A DNA stretch of 8,884 nt from Oscillospiraceae bacterium (GTDB lineage Bacteria; Bacillota; Clostridia; Oscillospirales; Ruminococcaceae): the NCBI GenBank assembly GCA_017848075.1, contig JAGALG010000118.1, forward strand, positions 1-8,884. Reading direction: 5' to 3'. Of the stretch, positions 1 to 6,180 are shown piece after piece. Position 1 is the stretch's first letter; every line of letters starts with the position of its first letter. Position numbers and translations under genes: made by a program. Below the pieces are notes generated by a model. The model was not told where the DNA came from. It was given only the letters and a program-made list of their open reading frames with translations, and did no database searches.

Positions 1-447
1 GAAATCGCAGCTGCAGGTGTCGAACTCGAATATGAGGTCGGTACCATGATCGAAATCCCGCGTGCAGCTCTTACCGCTGACGAAATCGCAAAGGAAGCTG
101 ACTTCTTCTGCTTCGGTACCAACGACCTGACTCAGATGACCTTCGGCTTCTCCCGTGACGACGCTGGTAAATTCCTGGATTACTACTACGGCAATAAGAT
201 CTACGAAAGCGATCCATTCGCTAAACTGGATCAGACCGGCGTAGGCAAACTGGTTGATATGGCTTGCAAACTGGGCCGTCAGACCCGTCCTAACATCAAA
301 CTTGGTATCTGTGGTGAACACGGCGGCGATCCTGCATCCGTAGAATTCTGCCACAAAACCGGCCTGAGCTATGTATCCTGCTCTCCATACCGCGTTCCAA
401 TCGCAAGACTGGCTGCTGCACAGGCTGCTATCAAATATCCAAGATAG
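1..447 (+). CDS. ppdK: Pyruvate, phosphate dikinase, C-terminal part (5' truncated by window)
   Basis: The reading frame is open from base 1, so the start codon lies upstream of the window; about 148 C-terminal residues are present. PPDK interconverts pyruvate, ATP and phosphate with PEP, AMP and pyrophosphate in the cytoplasm, and in anaerobes often serves glycolysis or gluconeogenesis. The visible part is the PEP/pyruvate-binding TIM-barrel domain. It shows the GTNDLTQMTFGFSRDD segment and the GICGEHGGDP motif, whose Cys (codon 310-312) corresponds to the general acid/base Cys831 of the Clostridium symbiosum enzyme. The ending PIARLAAAQAAIKYPR is the normal family C-terminus, so the 3' end is intact. 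Codon use is strongly biased (CGT, AAC, ATC, CTG), as in a highly expressed gene. A terminator follows 25 bases after the stop. The family call is secure. Confidence 0.96.
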   Translation, partial: EIAAAGVELEYEVGTMIEIPRAALTADEIAKEADFFCFGTNDLTQMTFGFSRDDAGKFLDYYYGNKIYESDPFAKLDQTGVGKLVDMACKLGRQTRPNIKLGICGEHGGDPASVEFCHKTGLSYVSCSPYRVPIARLAAAQAAIKYPR

Positions 448-472
448 TTTGTCCCCAGTACATAGAAAAATC

Positions 473-505
473 GACCTGGCACCTTCGGGTGCTGGGTCTT
501 TTTTT
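473..505 (+). terminator. Rho-independent terminator of ppdK
   Basis: An 11-bp stem (473-483 with 488-498, two G-U wobbles) is closed by a TTCG tetraloop on a C-G pair, an exceptionally stable loop type. A run of seven T (499-505) follows. It lies 25 bases after the ppdK stop and isolates ppdK from the phosphate operon. Confidence 0.93.
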
Positions 506-569
506 GTAATATTTTCGCATGATTCATGTAAATTCTTCTTTTTCTATTGTAATATGTTCGTAAATTGGA

Positions 570-598
570 TTGACTCTGATATTTTTATTATTTACAAT
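570..598 (+). promoter_or_regulatory. Sigma-70/SigA-type promoter of the phosphate operon
   Basis: TTGACT (570-575) and TACAAT (593-598) are separated by exactly 17 bases, each one mismatch from consensus, in an AT-rich 506-651 spacer. Transcription would start near 604-606, leaving a leader of about 46 bases before the ATG at 652. I see no clear PHO box or other operator. Assignment is by consensus match only. Confidence 0.75.
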
Positions 599-651
599 AA
601 ATTTAATGTTAAGAAATTTGAATAAACAAACAAATTACATGAGGTGAACGA

Positions 652-1716
652 ATGGAATTAACTGAATTTTTAGGACAGGTATTGCAGAATCCCATGCTTT
701 TGGTGTCCACACTGCTGACACTGGGCGTTGTTCTGGTAAACGGATGGACAGATGCCCCCAATGCAATTGCTACCTGTGTATCCACTCGTACCATTGAGGT
801 ACGAAAAGCCATCATCATGGCAGCTGTATTCAACTTCCTCGGCGTACTGATTATGACGATGATCAATGCATCCGTTGCCACCACCATTTACAATATGGTT
901 GACTTCGGCAGCGACTCCTCTGCAGCACTGATTGCATTGTGTGCAGCCATGGCAGCCATCGTGATTTGGGCAACTGCAGCATGGTACTTCGGTATCCCAA
1001 CCAGTGAAAGCCATGCACTGATTGCCGGTATCTCCGGTGCGGCAGTAGCTGTACAGGGAGGCTTCAGCGGTCTGCGCGGTGAGGAATGGATCAAAGTATT
1101 TTACGGCATCATTCTCTCCACTCTTCTGGGCTTTGTTTTAGGTTTTATCTCCTCGAAAGTAACTGTATTTTGCTTCCGCAACCAAAACCGTCTGACCTCT
1201 AAAACCTTCTTCTCCGGTGCACAGATCGCTGGCGGTGCCGCTATGGCCTTTATGCACGGCGCACAGGATGGTCAGAAATTTATGGCAATCTTCCTTCTGG
1301 GAAATGCTCTTGTTCAGGGACAGTCCACCGGTGCTTTTGAAGGTACACCACCTTTCTGGCTGATGGTTCTTGTCTCTTTGATCATGGGTCTCGGAACCTC
1401 TATTGGTGGTTACCGCATCATCAAATCTGTCGGTATGGACATGGTAAAACTGAAACCATACCAGGGCTTTGCTGCTGACTTTGCTGCTGACTTTGCTGCT
1501 ACACTTTGTCTGGTTCTATCTTCTCTGACCGGTATTCCGGTCAGCACCACTCACACAAAAACCACTGCCATCATGGGCGTAGGCGCTGCTCGAAGAATGA
1601 GCAATGTAAACCGGGATGTTGTAAAAGATCTGGTGATGACTTGGATCTTTACCTTCCCTGGTTGTGGACTGCTGGGCTTCGGTATGGCAAAACTGTTCTT
1701 AATGATCTTTGCATAA
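652..1716 (+). CDS. pit: PiT-family inorganic phosphate transporter
   Basis: This 354-residue integral membrane protein belongs to the PiT family (PF01384), low-affinity permeases that bring in phosphate, usually with a proton or cation and often as a metal-phosphate complex. The two family signature regions are visible: NGWTDAPNAIAT (residues 30-41, with Asp34) near the N-terminus, and HGAQDGQK (202-209) plus GIPVSTTHTKTT (294-305) in the C-terminal half. Another conserved stretch is GIPTSESHALIAG (114-126). About ten hydrophobic segments can be traced. The ATG at 652 is supported by GAGGTG at 641-646. A 16-base gap separates it from the DUF47 gene, the usual partner in this type of operon. 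Residues 273-280 are an oddity: a duplicated FAAD unit encoded by a 12-bp tandem repeat inside a membrane segment. Length is normal for bacterial members. Confidence 0.93.
   Translation: MELTEFLGQVLQNPMLLVSTLLTLGVVLVNGWTDAPNAIATCVSTRTIEVRKAIIMAAVFNFLGVLIMTMINASVATTIYNMVDFGSDSSAALIALCAAMAAIVIWATAAWYFGIPTSESHALIAGISGAAVAVQGGFSGLRGEEWIKVFYGIILSTLLGFVLGFISSKVTVFCFRNQNRLTSKTFFSGAQIAGGAAMAFMHGAQDGQKFMAIFLLGNALVQGQSTGAFEGTPPFWLMVLVSLIMGLGTSIGGYRIIKSVGMDMVKLKPYQGFAADFAADFAATLCLVLSSLTGIPVSTTHTKTTAIMGVGAARRMSNVNRDVVKDLVMTWIFTFPGCGLLGFGMAKLFLMIFA
1467..1500 (+). repeat. 12-bp in-frame tandem repeat within pit
   Basis: The unit CTTTGCTGCTGA occurs at 1467-1478 and 1479-1490, followed by a partial third copy, CTTTGCTGCT, at 1491-1500. 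It encodes FAADFAADFAA. Being a multiple of three, gain or loss of a unit keeps the frame. Confidence 0.9.
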
Positions 1717-1732
1717 TAAGGAGTAATGAATT

Positions 1733-2353
1733 ATGGCGAAAATGAAAAATGATTATTTTAAACTGATGGAGCAGCAGGTTTCTTACTGCGTACAGGCTTC
1801 CGATCTGCTCGGTGAAATTCTCAGCAAATACTCTGCAGCCGAAATCCCACAGCAGAGAGAGAAAATGCATGGGATCGAACACCAGGCAGATGCTCTCCGT
1901 CATGATATTCTTTCCCGTTTGTCCACTGAATTTATTACCCCAATGGATCAGGAAGATTTGTTGGAAATGGTTCAGATTTTTGATGATATCACCGATGCTT
2001 TGGATGAGGCTGTCGAAGATTTCTATATGTTCCACATCGTAGAAGCACCGGAAGATGCGGCTGTTCTGGCACAGGTTGTCAATCGCTGTGTAAATGCTCT
2101 GCTGCAGGCTGCACAGGAACTGAAAAACTTCAAAAAACCGGAGCATCTTCGTCAACTGCTGAAAGTTGTCAATAAGGTAGAAACCGAGGCAGATAACATC
2201 TATGTAGAAGCAATTCACAAGCTCTTTGCAAAAGAAGAAAGCTGCAAAAAACTCATCGGCTATAAAGCAGTATATGATCGTCTTGAAAACTGTTGTGATC
2301 TCTGTGAACATGCTGTCGAAGTCATGGAACAGATTATCACCAAAAATACATAA
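1733..2353 (+). CDS. DUF47 (TIGR00153-type) PhoU-like phosphate transport partner
   Basis: This 206-residue cytoplasmic protein has the size and all-helical look of the DUF47/PhoU-like family, whose members are regularly encoded beside PiT permeases and are thought to modulate phosphate uptake. PhoU-like folds bind metal clusters through repeated E/D-rich helix motifs. Matching acidic ExxxD pairs are visible at residues 49-53 (EHQAD), 150-154 (ETEAD) and 185-189 (ENCCD), with an acidic stretch at 83-97. There is no signal peptide or membrane segment. The ATG at 1733 is chosen for the AAGGAG site at 1718-1723, which begins just after the pit stop, so translation is probably linked to pit. A terminator follows after 18 bases and ends the operon. 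The cysteines (C19, C119, C171, C187, C188, C191) have no known role. Family call secure; molecular role inferred. Confidence 0.9.
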   Translation: MAKMKNDYFKLMEQQVSYCVQASDLLGEILSKYSAAEIPQQREKMHGIEHQADALRHDILSRLSTEFITPMDQEDLLEMVQIFDDITDALDEAVEDFYMFHIVEAPEDAAVLAQVVNRCVNALLQAAQELKNFKKPEHLRQLLKVVNKVETEADNIYVEAIHKLFAKEESCKKLIGYKAVYDRLENCCDLCEHAVEVMEQIITKNT

Positions 2354-2371
2354 TCGATTTAAAAACAAAAA

Positions 2372-2404
2372 GGCCTTGCATTTTACGATGCAGGGTCTTT
2401 TTTT
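2372..2404 (+). terminator. Rho-independent terminator of the pit-DUF47 operon
   Basis: A 10-bp stem (2372-2381 with 2388-2397, two G-U wobbles) and a 6-base loop are followed by seven T (2398-2404). Its 3' arm and T run match those of the ppdK terminator at 17 of 18 positions (2389-2406 versus 490-507). Confidence 0.92.
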
Positions 2405-2419
2405 GTCCTCCGGACTGTC

Positions 2420-2449
2420 TTGCGGCTGCTTTTTGTTGGTTCTTATGAT
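2420..2449 (+). promoter_or_regulatory. Candidate promoter for the reductase operon (distal)
   Basis: TTGCGG (2420-2425) lies 18 bases upstream of TATGAT (2444-2449). Only the -10 box is strong. It would give a leader of about 150 bases for the gene at 2610. This is one of two weak alternatives in the 2405-2609 gap; neither is decisive. Confidence 0.3.
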
Positions 2450-2494
2450 AAAAGCAATTTTGTTCTGCCAAATATGCCAAAAGAATAGAGAAAA

Positions 2495-2533
2495 CCAATT
2501 GATTCGACTTTTCTCATAGAAAAACTGAATTGG
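2495..2533. repeat. Inverted repeat CCAATT...AATTGG upstream of the reductase gene
   Basis: CCAATT (2495-2500) and AATTGG (2528-2533) flank an inner imperfect pairing of TTTTCT with AGAAAA around a CAT loop. A further AATTGG-like copy lies at 2562-2567. It could be a weak leader hairpin or a binding site, but A/T-rich sequence produces such matches easily. Confidence 0.3.
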
Positions 2534-2563
2534 ATAAAATCTCTTTTTTATGTTACCTTTAAA

Positions 2564-2592
2564 TTGGTGAGAACTCGACACCCAAATATAAT
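2564..2592 (+). promoter_or_regulatory. Candidate promoter for the reductase operon (proximal)
   Basis: TTGGTG (2564-2569), a 17-base spacer and a perfect TATAAT (2587-2592) look like a good promoter. Transcription would however start near 2598-2600, inside the ribosome binding site AAAGGGGG (2593-2600), leaving almost no leader. Either the 5' end is unusually short or this match is fortuitous. Confidence 0.35.
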
Positions 2593-2609
2593 AAAGGGGG
2601 AACTTTTTT

Positions 2610-3881
2610 ATGTCCAATTATGTTGAAATGTGGAAAAACCTGAACATGGATCTGGAAACTCATGACGCACTTTGTCAGGTGCTGCCAACTGCTTTCGGTG
2701 ATGTTTACCTCTCTCAGGAAAACCGTCCGGAAGGTATGGGCTTCTGGGACTTTGTTGTTTCCGAAATCCACGGTATCCGTCCATCGGAACTGATCGAAGC
2801 ACAGAAAAACGGTCAGAAAGTCTTCGGTACTTTCTGTGTTTATGTTCCTGATGAAGTAGTAATTGCAGCAAACGGTATTGTTACCGGTCTCTGCGGCGGT
2901 TCTCAGTTCTGGGTACCAGGCGGCGAAAAAGTTCTTCCAAAAGGCACCTGCCCACTGATCAAAGCATCGGTTGGTGCGCGTCTGGACAGAACCTGCCCAT
3001 TCTTCCGCATTGCTGACATGTATGTTGGTGAAACCACCTGTGACGGTAAAAAGAAAGCATGGGAAATCCTCGGACAGGATGTTCCAATGCACATCATGGA
3101 CCTGCCACAGATGAAACGCGACAAAGATATCCTGAAATGGGCCGATGAGATCAAAGAATTCGCTGCAGTTGTAGAAAAAGTAACCGGCAACGAAATCACC
3201 GTAGAAGCACTCAACGAAGCAATTCACACCATCAACGAAAAACGCCGCGCTTTGGCTCGCGTTTACGAAGCAAGAAAAGCAGCAAAACTGCCAATCTCCG
3301 GTAAAGACGCCCTGCTGATGATGCAGATCGCATTCTTCGATGATCCAAAACGCTGCGCTCAGATGTGCAATAATCTGGCTGACGAACTGGAGAAACGCAT
3401 TGCTGATGGCGTTTCTGTATTCAAAGAAGGAACAAAACGCATTCTGGTTTCCGGTACTCCAATGGCAATTCCAAACTGGAAACTGCATCACATTATCGAG
3501 ACCAGCGGCGGTGCTGTTGTATGTGAAGAAATGTGCACTGGTACTCGTTACTTCGAACATGAGGTAGCTGAGGATCTGCCAACTCTGGAAGCTCAGTACA
3601 TGGCTCTGGCACAGCGCTACATGAAGAACAACTGCGCTTGCTTCACTCCAAACTCCGGTCGTATCGATGATATCCTCCGTCTGTGCAAAGAGTACAATGT
3701 TGACGGTGTTATCGATGTAAACCTGAAATTCTGCAGCACCTACGATATCGAAGGCTACACTGTAGAAAAAGCACTGAAAGAAGCTGGCATCCCTGTTCTG
3801 GGTATCGAGACCGATTACACTGATGCTGACGCAGAACAGCTCCGTACCCGTGTAGAAGCGTTCATCGAAATGCTGGGCTAA
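2610..3881 (+). CDS. Double-cubane-cluster-type anaerobic reductase (2-hydroxyacyl-CoA dehydratase superfamily)
   Basis: This 423-residue cytoplasmic protein is related to HgdB/FldB-type dehydratase subunits and E. coli YjiM. Known double-cubane cluster proteins carry a single-subunit [8Fe-9S] cluster that reduces small molecules with electrons from an ATP-driven activator. Visible signatures are Cys114, Cys129 and the ETTCDGKKK motif (Cys144) in the N-terminal lobe, then CEEMC (305-309), NCAC (342-344) and VNLKFCSTYDIE (Cys375) in the C-terminal lobe. That is enough cysteines for six cluster ligands in one chain. A true dehydratase would have two subunit genes in tandem; only one is present here, next to an activase, which favours the reductase reading. 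The ATG at 2610 follows AAAGGGGG (2593-2600). Codon use resembles ppdK, implying high expression. The physiological substrate is unknown. A solitary dehydratase subunit with a distant partner is the main alternative. Confidence 0.85.
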   Translation: MSNYVEMWKNLNMDLETHDALCQVLPTAFGDVYLSQENRPEGMGFWDFVVSEIHGIRPSELIEAQKNGQKVFGTFCVYVPDEVVIAANGIVTGLCGGSQFWVPGGEKVLPKGTCPLIKASVGARLDRTCPFFRIADMYVGETTCDGKKKAWEILGQDVPMHIMDLPQMKRDKDILKWADEIKEFAAVVEKVTGNEITVEALNEAIHTINEKRRALARVYEARKAAKLPISGKDALLMMQIAFFDDPKRCAQMCNNLADELEKRIADGVSVFKEGTKRILVSGTPMAIPNWKLHHIIETSGGAVVCEEMCTGTRYFEHEVAEDLPTLEAQYMALAQRYMKNNCACFTPNSGRIDDILRLCKEYNVDGVIDVNLKFCSTYDIEGYTVEKALKEAGIPVLGIETDYTDADAEQLRTRVEAFIEMLG

Positions 3882-3882
3882 T

Positions 3883-4149
3883 ATGGCAGCGAAAAGCTAT
3901 TACATTCTGTTTGCAAATTATACGCATGGTTTGGCTCTGCAGGCTCTGCTGAAAAGGGAAGGGTTGGAATCCCGTATTGCACCGACACCAAGAGCCATTC
4001 AGGGAGAATTATCCTGCGGCATGTCTCTTTTGGTGAAGGAAGAGCATATTGAGGCTGTGCGTGCGTGTATCGAACGGAATCAGGCTGTCCACCACTCTAT
4101 TGTGGAAATGGAGAATCAGATTCAGCCAAACAGAAATCGATTTTGTTAA
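3883..4149 (+). CDS. DUF3343 putative Se/S carrier-like protein
   Basis: This 88-residue soluble protein fits the DUF3343 (putative Se/S carrier-like) family. The family pattern is an N-terminal YYILFANYTHGLALQ-type strand and helix, then proline-rich IAPTPRAI, then a conserved Cys-Gly in GELSCGMSLLV (Cys45-Gly46), the presumed chalcogen-carrying cysteine. Further cysteines are Cys62 and the very last residue, Cys88. The ATG follows the reductase stop after a single base (TAATATG) and lacks a strong Shine-Dalgarno site, so it is probably translated by coupling to the upstream gene. In other anaerobes this family occurs near selenium-metabolism genes and near YjiM/YjiL-type reductases. Delivery of persulfide or selenide between the desulfurase and reductase of this operon is inference. 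No biochemical function is established for the family as far as I know. Confidence 0.8.
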   Translation: MAAKSYYILFANYTHGLALQALLKREGLESRIAPTPRAIQGELSCGMSLLVKEEHIEAVRACIERNQAVHHSIVEMENQIQPNRNRFC

Positions 4150-4153
4150 AGAA

Positions 4154-4182
4154 AACAGCCTCAGCACCTTGCTGAGGCTGTT
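4154..4182. other. Perfect intra-operon hairpin
   Basis: A perfect 13-bp inverted repeat (4154-4166 with 4170-4182, loop CCT) sits between the DUF3343 stop and the activase ribosome binding site. On the + strand it is followed by ACTATAGG, not a T run, so it is a poor terminator there. On the - strand the stem is followed by a T-rich TTCTTT stretch. It may be an mRNA processing or stability element, or a partial attenuator setting different levels of the flanking genes. Confidence 0.85.
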
Positions 4183-4197
4183 ACTATAGGAGAGACT

Positions 4198-4986
4198 ATG
4201 AGGCATTTTATTGGCATTGATATCGGTTCCACCTGTACGAAAACCGTGGTTCTCGATGAAGAAAAAAACTTGGTAAAAACATGGCTGCTCCCAACCGGAT
4301 GGAGCAGTATTGATACCGCTGAAGCTGTCAAAAAAGAACTGGATGCTGCAAATTTTAACATAGAAAAATGTCCGGTGGTCGCAACCGGTTATGGCCGTAT
4401 CGCCGTGCCTTACGCAGATAAGACCATCACAGAAATCACCTGCCACGCCAAAGGAGCGATGTATCTGCAAAACAGCGACAATCTTTTGGTCATTGATATC
4501 GGCGGTCAGGACACCAAAATTATCTGTGTAGAAAACGGACTGGTAAAAGATTTTGTTATGAACGACAAATGTTCCGCCGGTACAGGACGCTTCCTTGAAG
4601 TTATGGCAAATTCCATGGCCATGCGCCCCAACGATCTCTGCGCCCTTGCCGAATTTGGCGGTGGTGTGCACATCAGCAGCATGTGTACTGTTTTTGCGGA
4701 ATCGGAAGTGGTCAGTCTGGTCGGCCGCGGCGAGAAAAAGGAAAACATCGCTTTTGCCGTTGTTGACTCCATTGTTAAAAAAGTAGCTTCTCAGGTCAGC
4801 CGTATCGAAACAGAAAAAATGTGCACCTGTCTGACCGGAGGTCTCTGCGATTGTGACTATATGAAGAAAGCCTTGGGCAATGAGCTGCACTGTGAGATCT
4901 CCTCTCAGCCCAATGCCCGTTTTGCCGGCGCCATTGGTGCTGCCCTGATGGCAATGAATATCAAGGGAAAAGGGGAAGAAAGATGA
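4198..4986 (+). CDS. Acyl-CoA dehydratase activase-like ATPase (BadF/BadG/HgdC family)
   Basis: This 262-residue protein belongs to the ASKHA-fold BadF/HgdC family. Members form homodimers with one [4Fe-4S] cluster held between subunits and use ATP hydrolysis to drive a low-potential electron into a partner. Motifs in order are the phosphate loop GIDIGSTCTKT (6-16), the second nucleotide motif VIDIGGQDTK (98-107), cluster ligand Cys125 in NDKCSAGTGRF, second ligand Cys163 in SSMCTVFAESEV, and the adenosine-site region LTGGL (212-216). All expected residues are present, so it should be active. The start at 4198 has AGGAG at 4188-4192. Its stop overlaps the next start as ATGA. Its place beside the double-cubane-type protein suggests it is that protein's dedicated reductase (E. 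coli YjiL type). Genuine 2-hydroxyacyl-CoA dehydratase activators have the same motifs, so the partner decides the name. Confidence 0.93.
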   Translation: MRHFIGIDIGSTCTKTVVLDEEKNLVKTWLLPTGWSSIDTAEAVKKELDAANFNIEKCPVVATGYGRIAVPYADKTITEITCHAKGAMYLQNSDNLLVIDIGGQDTKIICVENGLVKDFVMNDKCSAGTGRFLEVMANSMAMRPNDLCALAEFGGGVHISSMCTVFAESEVVSLVGRGEKKENIAFAVVDSIVKKVASQVSRIETEKMCTCLTGGLCDCDYMKKALGNELHCEISSQPNARFAGAIGAALMAMNIKGKGEER

Positions 4987-6125
4987 TTTATCTGGATAAT
5001 GCCGCAACGACCCTTCGCAAACCTCAGCAAGTCATCGATGCTGTGGTCAACGCCATGACAAGCATGGGCAATTCCTCCCGTGGTACTCACGATCAATCCA
5101 TTCAGGCTTCCATGGCCATATTCCAGTGTCGCTGCAAGTTGATGCAGCTGTTTCATGCCCCTTCTCCGGATCGGGTGGTATTCACACAAAACTCGACAGA
5201 AGCCCTGAACATCGCCATCAATGGCCTGATCCATGCAGGAGATCATGTTATTACAAGCGATTTGGAACACAACTCTGTTCTGCGTCCTCTGTATCGTTTG
5301 GAACAGGAACAGAATGTGGAACTGAGCTTTGTTCCTGCAGACAAAAAAGGCTGCATCAATTATGATGACTTTGAAGCGCTGATTCGCCCCAATACCAAAG
5401 CAATCGTTTGCACCCATGCTTCAAATCTGACAGGAAATATCCTTGATGTGAAACGCATTGGAAAAATTGCAGAAAAGCATGGTTTGCTGTTCATTGTCGA
5501 CGCATCTCAGACAGCCGGCGTATTCCCCATTGATATGGCTGAAATGAACATCTCTGTTCTATGTTTCACCGGTCACAAAGGCTTAATGGGCCCTCAAGGA
5601 ACCGGTGGCCTCTGCATTGCAGATCATGTAAATATCCGCCCGTGGAAAGTTGGCGGCAGTGGTGTGCAGTCTTACAGCAAAACGCAGCCTGCCGAGCTTC
5701 CGACTGCCCTGGAGGCAGGCACGCTGAACGGTCATGGAATTGCAGGATTATCCGCCGCTTTAGACTTCATCGCTGAAGTGGGTGTTGATGCAATTCATCA
5801 GAAAGAGATCGCCCTCATGCAGCAGTTCTACGATGCGGTAAGGCAGATTGATGGTGTCACAGTTTATGGTGATTTTTCCACCACCAATCGCTGTGCCATC
5901 GTTGCACTGAATATCCATAACTATGAATCCTCTGCTGTTTCCGATGTGCTGGCTGTAGACTACGACATTGCTACCCGTCCCGGCGCACATTGCGCTCCGA
6001 GAATGCATCAGGCTCTTGAAACCACTGAACAGGGTGCGGTGCGCTTCAGCTTCTCTATCTTTAACACGGAGGAAGAAGTTAAGAGTGCTGTCGATGCTGT
6101 TCGCTGCATCGCCCAACAGCAGTAA
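4983..6125 (+). CDS. Cysteine desulfurase-family class V aminotransferase (TIGR01977-like)
   Basis: This 380-residue PLP enzyme of aminotransferase class V is expected to take sulfur (or selenium) from cysteine (or selenocysteine), giving alanine and an enzyme persulfide. It starts directly at MIYLDNAATT, the short N-terminus typical of the EF2568-type subfamily rather than IscS or SufS. Visible residues are His96 (LEHNSV), Asp173 and Gln176 (VDASQTAG), the PLP lysine Lys199 (FTGHKGLMGPQG), and the catalytic loop Cys337 in RPGAHCAPRMH. The ATG overlaps the activase stop (ATGA), with AGGGGA at 4971-4976 inside the activase gene. As the last gene of the reductase operon it is a likely sulfur source for the DUF3343 carrier or the iron-sulfur proteins. 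The exact product (persulfide or selenide) cannot be told from sequence. The family call is strong. Confidence 0.9.
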   Translation: MIYLDNAATTLRKPQQVIDAVVNAMTSMGNSSRGTHDQSIQASMAIFQCRCKLMQLFHAPSPDRVVFTQNSTEALNIAINGLIHAGDHVITSDLEHNSVLRPLYRLEQEQNVELSFVPADKKGCINYDDFEALIRPNTKAIVCTHASNLTGNILDVKRIGKIAEKHGLLFIVDASQTAGVFPIDMAEMNISVLCFTGHKGLMGPQGTGGLCIADHVNIRPWKVGGSGVQSYSKTQPAELPTALEAGTLNGHGIAGLSAALDFIAEVGVDAIHQKEIALMQQFYDAVRQIDGVTVYGDFSTTNRCAIVALNIHNYESSAVSDVLAVDYDIATRPGAHCAPRMHQALETTEQGAVRFSFSIFNTEEEVKSAVDAVRCIAQQQ

Positions 6126-6144
6126 ACAATACCCTAAAAAGATC

Positions 6145-6179
6145 AAAACACGGCTCCTGGTCGGGAGCCGTGTTTTTTT
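6145..6179. terminator. Bidirectional terminator between convergent operons
   Basis: A GC-rich 9-bp stem (6149-6157 with 6164-6172, loop of about 6) is flanked by AAAA on the left and seven T (6173-6179) on the right. On the - strand the same stem is followed by TTTTGATCTTTTT. It therefore can end both the desulfurase operon and the - strand operon, whose last stop codon starts two bases beyond the T run. Confidence 0.92.
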
Positions 6180-6180
6180 A

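Noticed and set aside
371..625. Open frame across the ppdK end and the following gap
   Set aside because: It runs through the ppdK terminator and promoter region, has no ribosome binding site and gives a low-complexity F/N/I-rich product.
2226..2519. Possible small + strand gene after DUF47
   Set aside because: It starts inside the DUF47 gene and crosses the terminator at 2372-2404.
1649..2617. Long - strand open frame opposite the DUF47 gene
   Set aside because: It is antisense to a clear DUF47 gene and its promoter region, and the translation (F, I, C rich) matches no family I recognise.
2559..3560. Long - strand open frame opposite the reductase gene
   Set aside because: It mirrors a strongly codon-biased gene; the product is rich in F, C, W and H, as expected of an antisense artefact.
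2610..3881. hgdB/fldB-type subunit of a fermentative 2-hydroxyacyl-CoA dehydratase
   Set aside because: No second subunit or CoA-transferase gene is adjacent; the single gene plus activase plus DUF3343 context fits the double-cubane/YjiM type better, though not beyond doubt.
4154..4182. Hairpin considered as an operon-ending terminator
   Set aside because: No T run follows on the + strand, and the activase gene with its own Shine-Dalgarno site begins 16 bases later, so it is listed as an intra-operon element.
4984..4986. TGA as a selenocysteine codon, prompted by the selenium-linked families
   Set aside because: This TGA, like those at 7885-7887 and 6181-6183, ends a protein at its normal family length and overlaps the next start or precedes a terminator; no following SECIS-like hairpin was evident.
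4009..5007. Long - strand open frame opposite DUF3343 and the activase
   Set aside because: The + strand has unmistakable motifs in both genes; the reverse frame has none and no start signals.
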